Origin: Kitasatospora sp. NA04385
GTDB taxonomy: Bacteria; Actinomycetota; Actinomycetes; Streptomycetales; Streptomycetaceae
Assembly (NCBI RefSeq): GCF_013364235.1
Contig: NZ_CP054919.1
Location: 6,765,728 to 6,829,727 of the forward strand
DNA: 64,000 nt
Direction of reading: 5' to 3'
Shown: positions 7,987 through 18,609 of the stretch, in pieces
How the letters are laid out: the number at the start of each line of letters is the position of its first letter
Position numbering within the stretch: the stretch's first letter is position 1
Position numbers and translations under genes: made by a program
The notes under the pieces: model-generated
What the model saw: only the letters and a program-made list of their open reading frames with translations
What the model was told of the DNA's origin: nothing
The model's database searches: none

Positions 7987-8435
7987 CAGGAAACGGTGAG
8001 CGTGAACGGCGTCCGGTTGTTCGCCGGATTGCGGTCGTCCGCGCTCACCACCCGCACTTGCCCCACGGTCCTCAGGCCGTGGGGCAGGTGCGCGTCCGCC
8101 CGCACCGGAACCAGCGCGGTCGCGGAGCGCAGCGGTGGCAGGCCGGCGGGGAAGGTGCAGCTGACGGTCCGCCCGGTCGCCGTGCACGAGGACGGGAAGT
8201 ACGGACCGGCGGGGGTGAAACCGGGCGGCAGGTCGACCAGCACCGTGAACGGTGAACCCGTCGTCTCGGGGCCGCCGTTGGCCACGAAGGCGTGCACGGT
8301 GGTGGTGCCGCCGGGGGGCGTGGGGTCGGGGTCGAGGCGCACCACCTGCAGATCCGAGTCCGACGGTGCGGTGGTTGCGCCCAGGGCGCCCAGAGCGAGG
8401 GCGGGTACGGCGAGCAGGGAGAAGAGGCGGTGCAC
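7986..8435 (-). CDS. secreted DUF11-like single-domain protein
   Basis: The 149-residue precursor has a signal peptide (MHRLFSLLAVPALALGALGA) and one Ig-like beta-sandwich: LQVVRLDPDPTPPGGTTTVHAFVANGG, LVDLPPGFTPAG, VSCTFPAGLPPLRSA, VRVVSADDRNPANNRTPFTLTVS. The strand order and the final D-x-N-P-x-N-N motif match DUF11/CARDB-type domains, which are extracellular structural modules. Two cysteines could form one disulfide. No enzymatic residues are seen. It is convergent with the GH16 gene across the repeat array and divergent from the gene at 8528. Confidence 0.7.
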   Translation of the reverse strand: MHRLFSLLAVPALALGALGATTAPSDSDLQVVRLDPDPTPPGGTTTVHAFVANGGPETTGSPFTVLVDLPPGFTPAGPYFPSSCTATGRTVSCTFPAGLPPLRSATALVPVRADAHLPHGLRTVGQVRVVSADDRNPANNRTPFTLTVS

Positions 8436-8527
8436 GGGGCCCTCCTGCGGAGTGTCAGAGAACGTTCACCCAGCGTAGGGTCGGGGCGCTTCCGGCCGTG
8501 TCGGACCACGCCGTTACAGTGCGCCGC

Positions 8528-9133
8528 ATGACCTCTCCGTCCGCGCCCTCCCCCTCTCCCGCGCCGTCCCCCTCATCCGCGCCGCCGCCCTCCCCGTCCT
8601 CGCCGCCCTCCCCGTCCTCGCTGATCGACGCCATCCGCGCGCACGAGGACGCGGCCGACTTCCTGTCCTGGCCCGCCGACTTCGAACTCGACCGCTCGGA
8701 CCACGTCGAACCCGTCCACCTCGCCTCCGGCGCCCGGCTGGAGGGCTTCGCGGGGGACGGCGCCGGTGGCACCTTCTTCTTCTGCGGGGAGGGCGGCGAG
8801 GAGCGGCCGGTCCTGTACGCCGACTCCGAGGGCGGCGCCGCGCTCCTCGCCGTCGGCCTGCCCGAACTGCTCCGCCTGCTGCTGGTCGTACCGTGGTGGC
8901 GGGACTGCCGGGAGTTCACCGCCGAGGAGAGCCGAGAACTCGCCGCCGACCACCTGGAGGACGAACCCGACCTGCTCGCCGGACGGGACGCGGCCGCCGC
9001 CGCCCTCGGGCTCGAACTCCCGGACGAGGGAGAGGTGCTGAGCCGCCTGCGCGAGACGGCCACCGTCACCGGCCGCGACTACCGGCTGATCTTCACCCCG
9101 GAGGGGAACGAGTACCGGGACCTGATCGGCTGA
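8528..9133 (+). CDS. hypothetical protein with Pro/Ser-rich N-terminus
   Basis: This is a 201-residue protein. Residues 3-33 are an unbroken Pro/Ser/Ala tract, probably disordered. The remainder is an acidic globular domain (LIDAIRAHEDAADFLSWPADFELD... LPELLRLLLVVPWWRDCREFTAEE... YRLIFTPEGNEYRDLIG). The W-W-R-D-C segment and acidic helices resemble actinomycete proteins often near SUKH-type immunity genes, but I cannot assign a family. The next gene (9237) carries a SUKH-like domain, so an immunity role is possible. The ATG at 8528 begins right at the Pro/Ser tract. Confidence 0.6.
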   Translation: MTSPSAPSPSPAPSPSSAPPPSPSSPPSPSSLIDAIRAHEDAADFLSWPADFELDRSDHVEPVHLASGARLEGFAGDGAGGTFFFCGEGGEERPVLYADSEGGAALLAVGLPELLRLLLVVPWWRDCREFTAEESRELAADHLEDEPDLLAGRDAAAAALGLELPDEGEVLSRLRETATVTGRDYRLIFTPEGNEYRDLIG

Positions 9134-9236
9134 TCCCCCGGCCGGTTGAGCCTCCGGCCTGGCCGCCCCCGGCCAGGCCGCGCACGGGTGGCCCCAGGCG
9201 GTCCCGGCGTCGGCGCGCGGCGGTAGCGTGGGCCGC

Positions 9237-10574
9237 ATGGGATCTTCGCGGGGGGCTGCGCGCCGGCAGTCGTGGACGGCCGAACTGCCGCAGCAGGCTC
9301 GGGAGTTCCTCGACTCCGTCGGGGTGGAGTGGGAGCCGGTGCACGAGGGCGGGCTGCGGACCTTCGCCCGGTACGTCCGGGAGTACGCGGACGGGCAGGA
9401 GGAGGTCCTGCACGCCGGGCTGCGGATCATGACCGACCTGAAGGAGCACTTCCAGGGGCCGGTGTACGAGGCGCTGCTCGCCGAGTACCGGGAGGGTGCG
9501 GAGGGCCGGCTCGCCGACATGGTGCGGGGGACCAGGGCGTGCGCGGACCGGCTGGACGTCGCGGCCGAGGTGATCGCGGTCATGCAGAGCGAGGTGGTCG
9601 AGGAGTTGACGGCGCTGGCCGCCGACCGCGCTCGCCCGCCGGAGCCGCGCGCCGCCGCCGCGCGCAAGCACGTCGACCACCTGGAGGAGCACCTGCTGCA
9701 CTACGTGGTCGACCAGGTGAACGAGGTCGCGGTGCCCCGGCTGCTGGCGCTCGTCGAGCGGGCGGCCGCCCCGGCCGGGGAGCGGGTTTCCGCGGGGCTG
9801 CTCGCCGCTCTCGACCGGGGCGAGCGGGTGGGCCCGGGCCACCGGGTGGTCTCGGCGGCGCGGGTGGCGCGGGCCGCCGAGGCGATGGAGCGCCTGAAGG
9901 ACCGGACGGACCTGCTGACCGAGGCGTTCCGGGCCCGGGCGGAGACCATCGACTACCAGGCCGGGCCCGGGCCCGACGACGAGCTGCTCCGCGGCTTCCT
10001 GATCGACCGGGGCACCGCGGTGGCGGTGTTCGGCGCCGAGCGGATGGTCGCCCTGACGGCGCCGGAGGCCCTGGCCGGGGTCGTGCACCACCCGAGCCGG
10101 GTGTTCCTGCGGGAGGTCGGGCTGCCCGACGACACGGTGTTCTTCGAGCTGACCCGGGAGTTCTGCGACGGGGAACCGGAGGTCGACGGTGAGTGCCGGG
10201 CGCGGCGCCCGCGGCCGTCCGGCGCCCCGAGCGGGATGCTGATCGGCGGTTTCGGCGAGGAGGGCTTCCGCCTCGACACCCGCACCGGCGAGGTGTACCA
10301 CCTCCCCGAGGAGGGCGCCCCGGCCCTGGTCGCGAGCAGCCTGGACCGCTTCGTGCTGGCCCTGGCCGCGCTGGAGACCGAGCGCCCGCTGTACGACCCC
10401 GCGCGGCAGCGGTTCGACCACCTCGACCCGGACGGCGTGGAGGAGCGCTTCCTCGCCCTGCTGCGCCGCACCGACCCGGACCTGCCGCCGGGCCCGGGCT
10501 CGTACTGGAACCGCGTCCTGGAGCACGTGCACAAGGGGATGAACGGCTACTGGCCGGTGCCCGGCGGAAGTTGA
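9237..10574 (+). CDS. WXG100/CpnT-type N-domain fused to a SUKH-4-like domain
   Basis: The 445-residue product has two halves. Residues 1 to about 215 are largely helical (AELPQQAREFLDSVGVEWEPV, ARKHVDHLEEHLLHYVVDQVNEV), recalling the WXG100-like helical modules at the front of actinomycete polymorphic toxins. The C-terminal half, from about residue 245, has the SUKH pattern: LIGGFGEEGFRLDTRTGEVYHLPEEGAPALVASSLDRFVLALAALE. SUKH proteins usually neutralise nuclease toxins and stand alone, so the fusion is unusual. No toxin domain, signal peptide or membrane helix is present. A GTG nine bases upstream is an alternative start. The neighbour at 8528 may act with it. Confidence 0.6.
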   Translation: MGSSRGAARRQSWTAELPQQAREFLDSVGVEWEPVHEGGLRTFARYVREYADGQEEVLHAGLRIMTDLKEHFQGPVYEALLAEYREGAEGRLADMVRGTRACADRLDVAAEVIAVMQSEVVEELTALAADRARPPEPRAAAARKHVDHLEEHLLHYVVDQVNEVAVPRLLALVERAAAPAGERVSAGLLAALDRGERVGPGHRVVSAARVARAAEAMERLKDRTDLLTEAFRARAETIDYQAGPGPDDELLRGFLIDRGTAVAVFGAERMVALTAPEALAGVVHHPSRVFLREVGLPDDTVFFELTREFCDGEPEVDGECRARRPRPSGAPSGMLIGGFGEEGFRLDTRTGEVYHLPEEGAPALVASSLDRFVLALAALETERPLYDPARQRFDHLDPDGVEERFLALLRRTDPDLPPGPGSYWNRVLEHVHKGMNGYWPVPGGS

Positions 10575-10581
10575 CGGTCCG

Positions 10582-11352
10582 TCAGAGTACTTCGCCGAGG
10601 CGGGCGGCGATGCCCTGCATGAGGGGGACCAGCCCGGCGGCGCCGGACTGGGCTTCGAGGGCCTGGATGCGGGCCTCGGGGCCGGAGACCGAGAGCGCGG
10701 TGGGGGTGGGCGCGCCGGGGACGGCGACGGCGATGCAGCGGACGCCGATCTCCTGCTCCTGGTCGTCGACGACGTAGCCGAGGTCGCGGGCGGTGGCGAG
10801 CTGGGCGAGCAGCGCGGCGGGCTCGGTGACGGTGTGCGGGGTGTGGGCCTGGAGCGGGCCGGGGCCGAGCAGGGCGCGGGCCTCGTCCTCCGGGAGCTGG
10901 GCGAGCAGGGCCTTGCCGACGCCGGTGCAGTGCGGCTGGACGCGGCGGCCGACCTCGGTGAACATCCGCATCGAGCGGCGGGACTGGACCTGCCCGACGT
11001 ACACCACCTCGCCGCCCTCCAGGACGGCCAGGTTGGCGGTCTCGCCGGTGGCCTCCATGAGTTCGGCGAGATAGGGGCGGGCCCAGGAGCCGAGCAGGCG
11101 GCCGGCGGTCTCGCCGAGGCGGATCAGACGCGGGCCGAGGGTGTAGCGGCGGGCGGTGTCCTGCCGGACGTAGCCCTGGGCGACCAGGGTGCGCACCAGG
11201 CGGTGGATGGTCGGCATCGGCAGGCCGGAGGTGGCGGACAGCTCGCTGAGGGTGGCGATGCCGCCGGAGTCGGCGAGCGCCTCCAGGAGCTGGAAGGCGC
11301 GCTCGACGGACTGCACCGAGCCGGTGGTGCGTTCGGTGGAGGTGCTGGCCAC
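10582..11352 (-). CDS. allR: IclR-family regulator of glyoxylate/allantoin genes (AllR-like)
   Basis: The product has 256 residues: an N-terminal winged helix (SVERAFQLLEALAD... TLSELSATSGLPMPTIHRLVRTLVAQGYV) and a C-terminal IclR effector domain (HCTGVGKALLAQLPEDEA, GVRCIAVAVPG, ALSVSGPEARI). Family members bind small organic acids; AllR responds to glyoxylate or allantoin-type signals and represses purine-ring catabolism. It is divergent from malate synthase. The shared promoter holds one of four matching 16-nt operators in the window, which supports it as the regulator of the allantoin/glyoxylate genes. The GTG at 11352 was chosen because the family begins shortly before the helix-turn-helix; upstream sequence is promoter. 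Confidence 0.82.
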   Translation of the reverse strand: MASTSTERTTGSVQSVERAFQLLEALADSGGIATLSELSATSGLPMPTIHRLVRTLVAQGYVRQDTARRYTLGPRLIRLGETAGRLLGSWARPYLAELMEATGETANLAVLEGGEVVYVGQVQSRRSMRMFTEVGRRVQPHCTGVGKALLAQLPEDEARALLGPGPLQAHTPHTVTEPAALLAQLATARDLGYVVDDQEQEIGVRCIAVAVPGAPTPTALSVSGPEARIQALEAQSGAAGLVPLMQGIAARLGEVL

Positions 11353-11408
11353 GAGCGTTCCCTTCGCTGTCCGGGGAGTCCGGGGAGGAGTAGAGTCCCA
11401 CGCGATCA

Positions 11409-11424
11409 TCAACAAACCGTTGAA
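11409..11424. promoter_or_regulatory. AllR-type operator 1 (allR-aceB intergenic)
   Basis: TCAACAAACCGTTGAA forms an inverted repeat TTCAAC-N5-GTTGAA, with the first base A instead of T. It lies about 57 bp upstream of the IclR gene and 65 bp upstream of malate synthase. Near-identical sites stand at 20505, 21355 and 24597. Confidence 0.65.
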
Positions 11425-11425
11425 A

Positions 11426-11461
11426 TTCTGTATCGCGGAAACTAGTCTCCACTGTACAGAA
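11426..11461. promoter_or_regulatory. second inverted repeat TTCTGTA-N22-TACAGAA
   Basis: Perfect 7-bp arms at 11426-11432 and 11455-11461 directly follow operator 1 and span the expected malate synthase promoter. The 29-bp centre-to-centre spacing (nearly three helical turns) would suit a second dimer or a different regulator. Confidence 0.4.
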
Positions 11462-11488
11462 CGGAACAGCCCAAGGAGAGTCCTGCCC

Positions 11489-13135
<1,647 letters not shown>

Positions 13136-13177
13136 GCGCCCCGGAACGCGGGAGCCTCCGGAGCGGGGAAAAGCAGG

Positions 13178-13206
13178 TGTCGGACGGGGTGCGCGCCGGT
13201 TAGGGT
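13178..13206 (+). promoter_or_regulatory. putative promoter of the Y RNA array
   Basis: TGTCGG (13178-13183) and TAGGGT (13201-13206) are separated by 17 bp. The expected start, 7-8 nt downstream of the -10, falls at 13213-13214, exactly the first base of the closing helix of the first Y-like RNA. No comparable promoter is evident before the second or third RNA, so all three may be cut from one transcript that continues into rsr. Confidence 0.55.
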
Positions 13207-13213
13207 GATCCTC

Positions 13214-13349
13214 GTCCAGGTGCGCAGGCGGGGGTTACTTCCTTTTGCGGAGTGTGTCGCGGGTTCGAGTCCCGTCACCGGCTTCGGGCCGGTGTAGCTC
13301 AGTTCGGTAGAGCAACTGTGTCACCCCCACCGCTTCTCGATCTCCGGAC
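13214..13349 (+). ncRNA. Y-like RNA A with permuted tRNA module
   Basis: The ends pair (13214-13219 with 13344-13349, one A-C mismatch). Inside are the 8-nt loop strand GUGCGCAG (13220-13227) and its partner ending GAUCU (13339-13343), then GC (13228-13229 with 13332-13333) and GGGGGU/ACCCCC (13230-13235 with 13323-13328) with an ACC bulge. The head is a tRNA read in permuted order: T-arm with loop UUCGAGU (13259-13275), 7-bp acceptor-like helix CACCGGC/GCCGGTG (13276-13294) closed by a UUCGG-type loop, U8-A9 (13295-13296), and a D-arm GCUC-AGUUCGGUA-GAGC (13297-13313) with the G18-G19 pair. This matches bacterial YrlA-type Y RNAs, which bind Rsr. No anticodon arm exists. Confidence 0.82.
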
Positions 13350-13371
13350 ACCCAACTTCACACGACTGCCA

Positions 13372-13440
13372 CCTCCCGGTGCGCAGGCGCCGGTTACTTC
13401 CTCTCAAGAAACCACCGGCACCGCTTTTGATCTCGGGAGG
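13372..13440 (+). ncRNA. minimal Y-like RNA B, no tRNA module
   Basis: It is only 69 nt long. A perfect 7-bp closing helix CCTCCCG/CGGGAGG (13372-13378 with 13434-13440) encloses the same GUGCGCAG strand (13379-13386) and the partner UUUUGAUCU (13425-13433). An inner helix GC plus GCCGGU/ACCGGC (13389-13394 with 13414-13419) follows, with the same ACC bulge. The head is just a 19-nt loop starting UACUUCC. Helix sequences differ from RNAs A and C while pairing is kept, which is compensatory support for the fold. It looks like the Rsr-binding half of a Y RNA alone. Confidence 0.75.
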
Positions 13441-13450
13441 CAGCCGCGCC

Positions 13451-13601
13451 GGGGCGTCCGGTGCGCAGGCGGGGGTTACTTCTTGGTGCGGGCATCGCCG
13501 GGTTCGAGTCCCGGACGGCCGCGCGTGCGCGCGCGGCCGGTGGCCCGGGTCCCCTCCGCCGAGGCGCGGGCCGCACCGGCCCGCGTGATCTCGGACGCCC
13601 C
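13451..13601 (+). ncRNA. Y-like RNA C with degenerate tRNA module and extra hairpin
   Basis: A perfect 10-bp closing helix GGGGCGTCCG/CGGACGCCCC (13451-13460 with 13592-13601) encloses GUGCGCAG (13461-13468), GC and GGGGGU. The head has a perfect T-arm (CCGGG-UUCGAGU-CCCGG, 13498-13514), then a 10-bp hairpin (13516-13525 with 13530-13539, loop UGCG) in the acceptor position, and a weak D-arm-like GGCCCGGGUCC. The 3' loop strand ends in the same GAUCU but is interrupted by an 8-bp hairpin (13565-13572 with 13578-13585). The RNA ends 36 nt before the rsr start codon, so it is either excised from, or folds in, the rsr leader. Confidence 0.75.
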
Positions 13602-13637
13602 GCGCCGCGGCGTGCCTCCCCGCAGGAGGACGTTCCC

Positions 13638-15263
13638 ATGGCCCGCTTCAACATCCGCCGCGCCGCCGCCCCGGCCGCCACCGGCCCGACCTCGCCCGTG
13701 ACCAGCACCGGGCGGACCGTCCGCAACCACAACGGCGGGACGGGCCACCTGCGCGACGAGAAGTCCGAACTCTTCCTGCTCACCGTCGCCAACCTGGTCG
13801 GCCAGGACGCCTTCTACGAGCGCGGCGGCGCCCGCGACGACCGCTACACCGCACTCGTCCGCGAACTCGCCGTCCGCGACCCCGAGTGGACGCTCGACCT
13901 GCTGCGCTGGCTGCGCTACGGCGCCGCGATGCGCACCGCCTCGCTGGTCGGCGCCGCCGAGTTCACCCGCGCCCGGCTCGACGCGAAGCTCCCCGGGCAC
14001 TCCCGCCAGGTGGTCGACGCGGTCCTCCAGCGTCCCGACGAGCCCGGCGAACTGCTCGCCTACTGGACGTCCCGGTACGGCCGCGCCCTGCCCAAGCCGC
14101 TCAAGCGCGGCGTCGCCGACGCCGCCGCCCGGCTGTACGACGCGCGCGCCCTGCTCAAGTACGACACCGCGAGCAAGGGCTACCGCTTCGGCGACGTCCT
14201 GGAGCTGACCCACCCGGCCCCGCACCGCGACAAGCCGTGGCAGGGCGAGCTGTTCCGCTACGCGCTGGCGCGCCGCCACCGCCCCGACGAGGCCGTCCCG
14301 CCCGCCGGGAACGCCGTGCTGACCGCCCACCGCGAGCTGGCGGACCTGCCCGTGGCCGAGCGCCGCGCGCTGGTCACCGGCCCGGGCGGCGCCGAACGCC
14401 TGGCCGCCGCCGGAATGACCTGGGAGGCGCTGGCCGGCTGGCTGCAGGGCCCGCTGGACGCCGCCGTCTGGGAGGCCGTCATCCCCTCGATGGGCCCGAT
14501 GGCGCTGGTGCGCAACCTGCGCAACTTCGACCGGGCCGGCGTCTCGGACGAGGCGGCCGAGGCCGTCGCCCGCCGGATCGCCGACCGCGGCGAGGTCAGG
14601 CGCTCGCGCCAGTTCCCGTTCCGCTACCTCGCCGCGCACCGGAACGTGCCCTCGCTGCGCTGGGGGCACGCGTTGGAGCAGGCGCTGCGGCACTCGCTGG
14701 AGAACGTGCCGGAACTGCCCGGGCGCACACTCGTCCTGGTCGACCGCTCCGGCTCGATGTTCGACCGGCCCAGCGCGCAGAGCGAGCTCAACCGGGCCGA
14801 CACCGCCGCGGTCTTCGGCACCGCGATCGCCCTGCGGTCCGCCGCCGCCGACCTGGTCGAATTCGGCACCGGCAGCCGGGAGATCGGCCTCCGGCCGGGT
14901 GACTCGCTGCTCAAGGCGGTCGACCGCTTCGGCAACCTCGGCGGCACCAACACCGCCGAGGCCGTCCGCGCCCACTACCGGGGCCACGACCGGGTGGTGA
15001 TCGTCACCGACGAACAGGCCTACGGCGACTTCCCGCACGATCCGCTGGAGTCCGTCCCCGCCCACGTCCCCTGCTACACCTGGAACCTGGCCGGCTACCG
15101 CACCGGCCACGCCCCCTCCGGCACCGGCAACCGCCACACCTTCGGCGGCCTGACCGACGCCGCGTTCCGCCTCGTCCCGCTGCTGGAGGCGGGGCAGGAC
15201 GCGGCCTGGCCGTGGGAGCGGGACCGGCGGAGTTCGAAGCGGCACCCGGAGGTCCGGCCCTGA
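13638..15263 (+). CDS. rsr: Ro60/TROVE-domain RNA-binding protein (Rsr)
   Basis: The product has 541 residues. The N-terminal TROVE/HEAT-like ring (about 30-360) shows GGTGHLRDEKSELFLLTVANLVGQD and RDPEWTLDLLRWLRYGAAMRTASL. The C-terminal von Willebrand A domain has a metal site: DRSGS near residue 368, then GGTNTAEAVRAH and VTDEQAYGD. In Deinococcus and Salmonella, Rsr binds Y RNA, which tethers it to exoribonuclease PNPase for structured-RNA decay. Direct linkage to three Y-like RNAs gives strong support. AGGAGGA lies 7 nt before the ATG. No RtcB ligase or RtcA cyclase gene is adjacent. The last 27 codons form copy 1 of a 129-bp tandem repeat, so the C-terminus is recent or unstable. Confidence 0.93.
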   Translation: MARFNIRRAAAPAATGPTSPVTSTGRTVRNHNGGTGHLRDEKSELFLLTVANLVGQDAFYERGGARDDRYTALVRELAVRDPEWTLDLLRWLRYGAAMRTASLVGAAEFTRARLDAKLPGHSRQVVDAVLQRPDEPGELLAYWTSRYGRALPKPLKRGVADAAARLYDARALLKYDTASKGYRFGDVLELTHPAPHRDKPWQGELFRYALARRHRPDEAVPPAGNAVLTAHRELADLPVAERRALVTGPGGAERLAAAGMTWEALAGWLQGPLDAAVWEAVIPSMGPMALVRNLRNFDRAGVSDEAAEAVARRIADRGEVRRSRQFPFRYLAAHRNVPSLRWGHALEQALRHSLENVPELPGRTLVLVDRSGSMFDRPSAQSELNRADTAAVFGTAIALRSAAADLVEFGTGSREIGLRPGDSLLKAVDRFGNLGGTNTAEAVRAHYRGHDRVVIVTDEQAYGDFPHDPLESVPAHVPCYTWNLAGYRTGHAPSGTGNRHTFGGLTDAAFRLVPLLEAGQDAAWPWERDRRSSKRHPEVRP

Positions 15264-15528
15264 CGGGTTCTCAGGTGGAGGAGAGCAGGAGCGGGAGGGG
15301 GAGGGGAGGGGCTGGAGGCGGGGCAGGACGCGGCCTGGCCGTGGGAGCGGGACCGGCGGAGTTCGAAGCGGCACCCGGAGGTCCGGCCCTGACGGGTTCT
15401 CAGGTGGAGGAGAGCAGGAGCGGGAGGGGGAGGGGAGGGGCTGGAGGCGGGGCAGGACGCGGCCTGGCCGTGGGAGCGGGACCGGCAGAGCTCGAAGCGG
15501 CACCCGAAGGTCCGGCCCTGACGGGTTC
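15182..15528. repeat. 129-bp tandem repeat, 2.7 copies, derived from the 3' end of rsr
   Basis: Copies start at 15182, 15311 and 15440. The first holds the last codons and stop of rsr; copies 1 and 2 are virtually identical; copy 3 is truncated and carries a few substitutions. The period is a multiple of three (43 codons), yet each copy has the stop, so the copies are untranslated tails. This explains most of the gap from 15264 to 15633. Confidence 0.9.
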
Positions 15529-15543
15529 CTCCTGACGGAGGTC

Positions 15544-15618
15544 GGCCCCGGACCCTTCGCCGTGGGTCCGGGGCCGTGGTCCGGGAGCCCGCCGTCGTCC
15601 CTGGCGGTGGGCTCCCGG
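15544..15618. terminator. double hairpin terminator between convergent genes
   Basis: A perfect 12-bp stem GGCCCCGGACCC (15544-15555 with 15564-15575, 8-nt loop) is followed by a 10-bp stem CCGGGAGCCC (15581-15590 with 15609-15618). They lie between the ends of rsr and the minus-strand deaminase gene. There is no long T-run, as is usual in this GC range. Confidence 0.6.
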
Positions 15619-15633
15619 GGCTGGGGGGAGGGG

Positions 15634-17016
<1,383 letters not shown>

Positions 17017-18609
17017 GGGGGTACTCCTTGGAGGGAACGGCCGGCGGAGCCGACGTGGTGGAACAGCAGGTTGAGCAGCACCGCGGCCAGGCAGCCGGCC
17101 GAGATGCCGGAGTGCATCAGGGTGCGGACGGCCTCCGGGAACCCGTCGTAGAAGGTCGGTGCGGCGATCGGAACGATCCCCACCCCGAGCGAGACCGACA
17201 CCAGGACGGTGTGCGAGGTGGACTCCATCCCGGCCTCCGCGAGGGTGCGGATGCCGGACGCCGCGACCGTGCCGAACAGCACGATCCCCGCGCCGCCGAG
17301 CACCGGTTGCGGCACCAGCGACACCAGCGCGCCGAGCACCGGGAACAGCCCCAGCAGCACCAGGATGCCGCCGCCCGCCGCGACCACGTACCGGCTGCGC
17401 ACCCTGGTGAGCGCCACCAGTCCGATGTTCTGGGCGAACGCGCTGCACGCGAAGCCGTTGAACACCGGGCTGACCGCGGTGGCCAGGCCGTCCGCGCGCA
17501 GGCCCGCCGCCAGGGTCGGTTCGTCCGCCTCGCGGCCGACGATCCGTCCCAGCGCCAGCATGTCGGCGGTGGACTCGGTCATCGAGACCACCATGACGAT
17601 GCACATCGACGCGATCGCCGCGGCGTCGAACCGCGGCCCGCCGAAGTGGAACGGCGAGGGCAGCGCGAACACCTGCGCGTCGCCGATCCCGGAGAAGTCG
17701 GCCAGGCCGAGCGGGAAGGCCGCGACGGTGCCGACCGCCAGGCCGATCAGCAGGGACATCTGCTGCCAGAAGCCCCGCAGCAGCCGGTTGCCCAGCACCA
17801 CCGCGGCCAGCGTGAGCGCGGCCAGGCCGACCGCCTTCGGGGAGCCGTAGCCGGGCGCGCCCGGCGAGCCGCCGCGCGCCCAGTTGACCGCCACCGGCAG
17901 CAGGGACACCCCGATGAGGGTGATCACGGTGCCCTGCACGACCGGCGGGAAGAACCTGACCAGCCGGCAGAAGTACGGCGCCGCGAGGAAGCACAGGACC
18001 CCCGCGACGATCACCGCCCCGAAGACCACCGGGAGGGCGTCCTTCGGTCCCCCCTTACTTTCAATCGAGCCCTTCGCGATCGCCAGCATCGGGGCGACGC
18101 CGGCGAACGAAACGCCGTTGACGAACGGGAGCCGGGCCCCGATCCGCCAGACGCCGAGGGTCTGCAGCAGGGTGGCCAGCCCGGCGGTGAACAGGCTGGC
18201 CGATATCAGCAGGGCGAGTTCGCCGGGGGTCAGCCCGACGCCCGCGCCCACGATCAGCGGTGGAGCGACCACGCCGGCGTACATCGCGGCGACGTGCTGC
18301 AGCCCGGTGCCGAACAGCTTCGGCGGGGAGAGCACCTCGTCGACCGGGTGGGTGGGGGTGGAACCGTCGTCAGTGGTGGGGGTGGTGCGGAGTGCCATGG
18401 AAGTAGCCCCTTTGCTGCCCCAGGCTCTCGGCGCAACCCGGGCGCGGGAGAGAGGGTGTGGATCGGCCGGAGGGCGGGACGACGGTACGAGGGTCCCCAC
18501 GGCCATCTCTCCGGCCCCCGGGACTGCCGCCGTGAGGGCGGGCACGGTCTCCGAACGGTGTGGGGGAGGAGAGTCGAGTGCGGTACTGCCGAAAGGAAGT
18601 GACGGAGCG

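Noticed and set aside
13259-13314. An ordinary tRNA gene
   Set aside because: T-arm precedes the acceptor and D-arm, the acceptor is closed by a tetraloop-like turn, and there is no anticodon arm or CCA end; it is part of a Y-like RNA.
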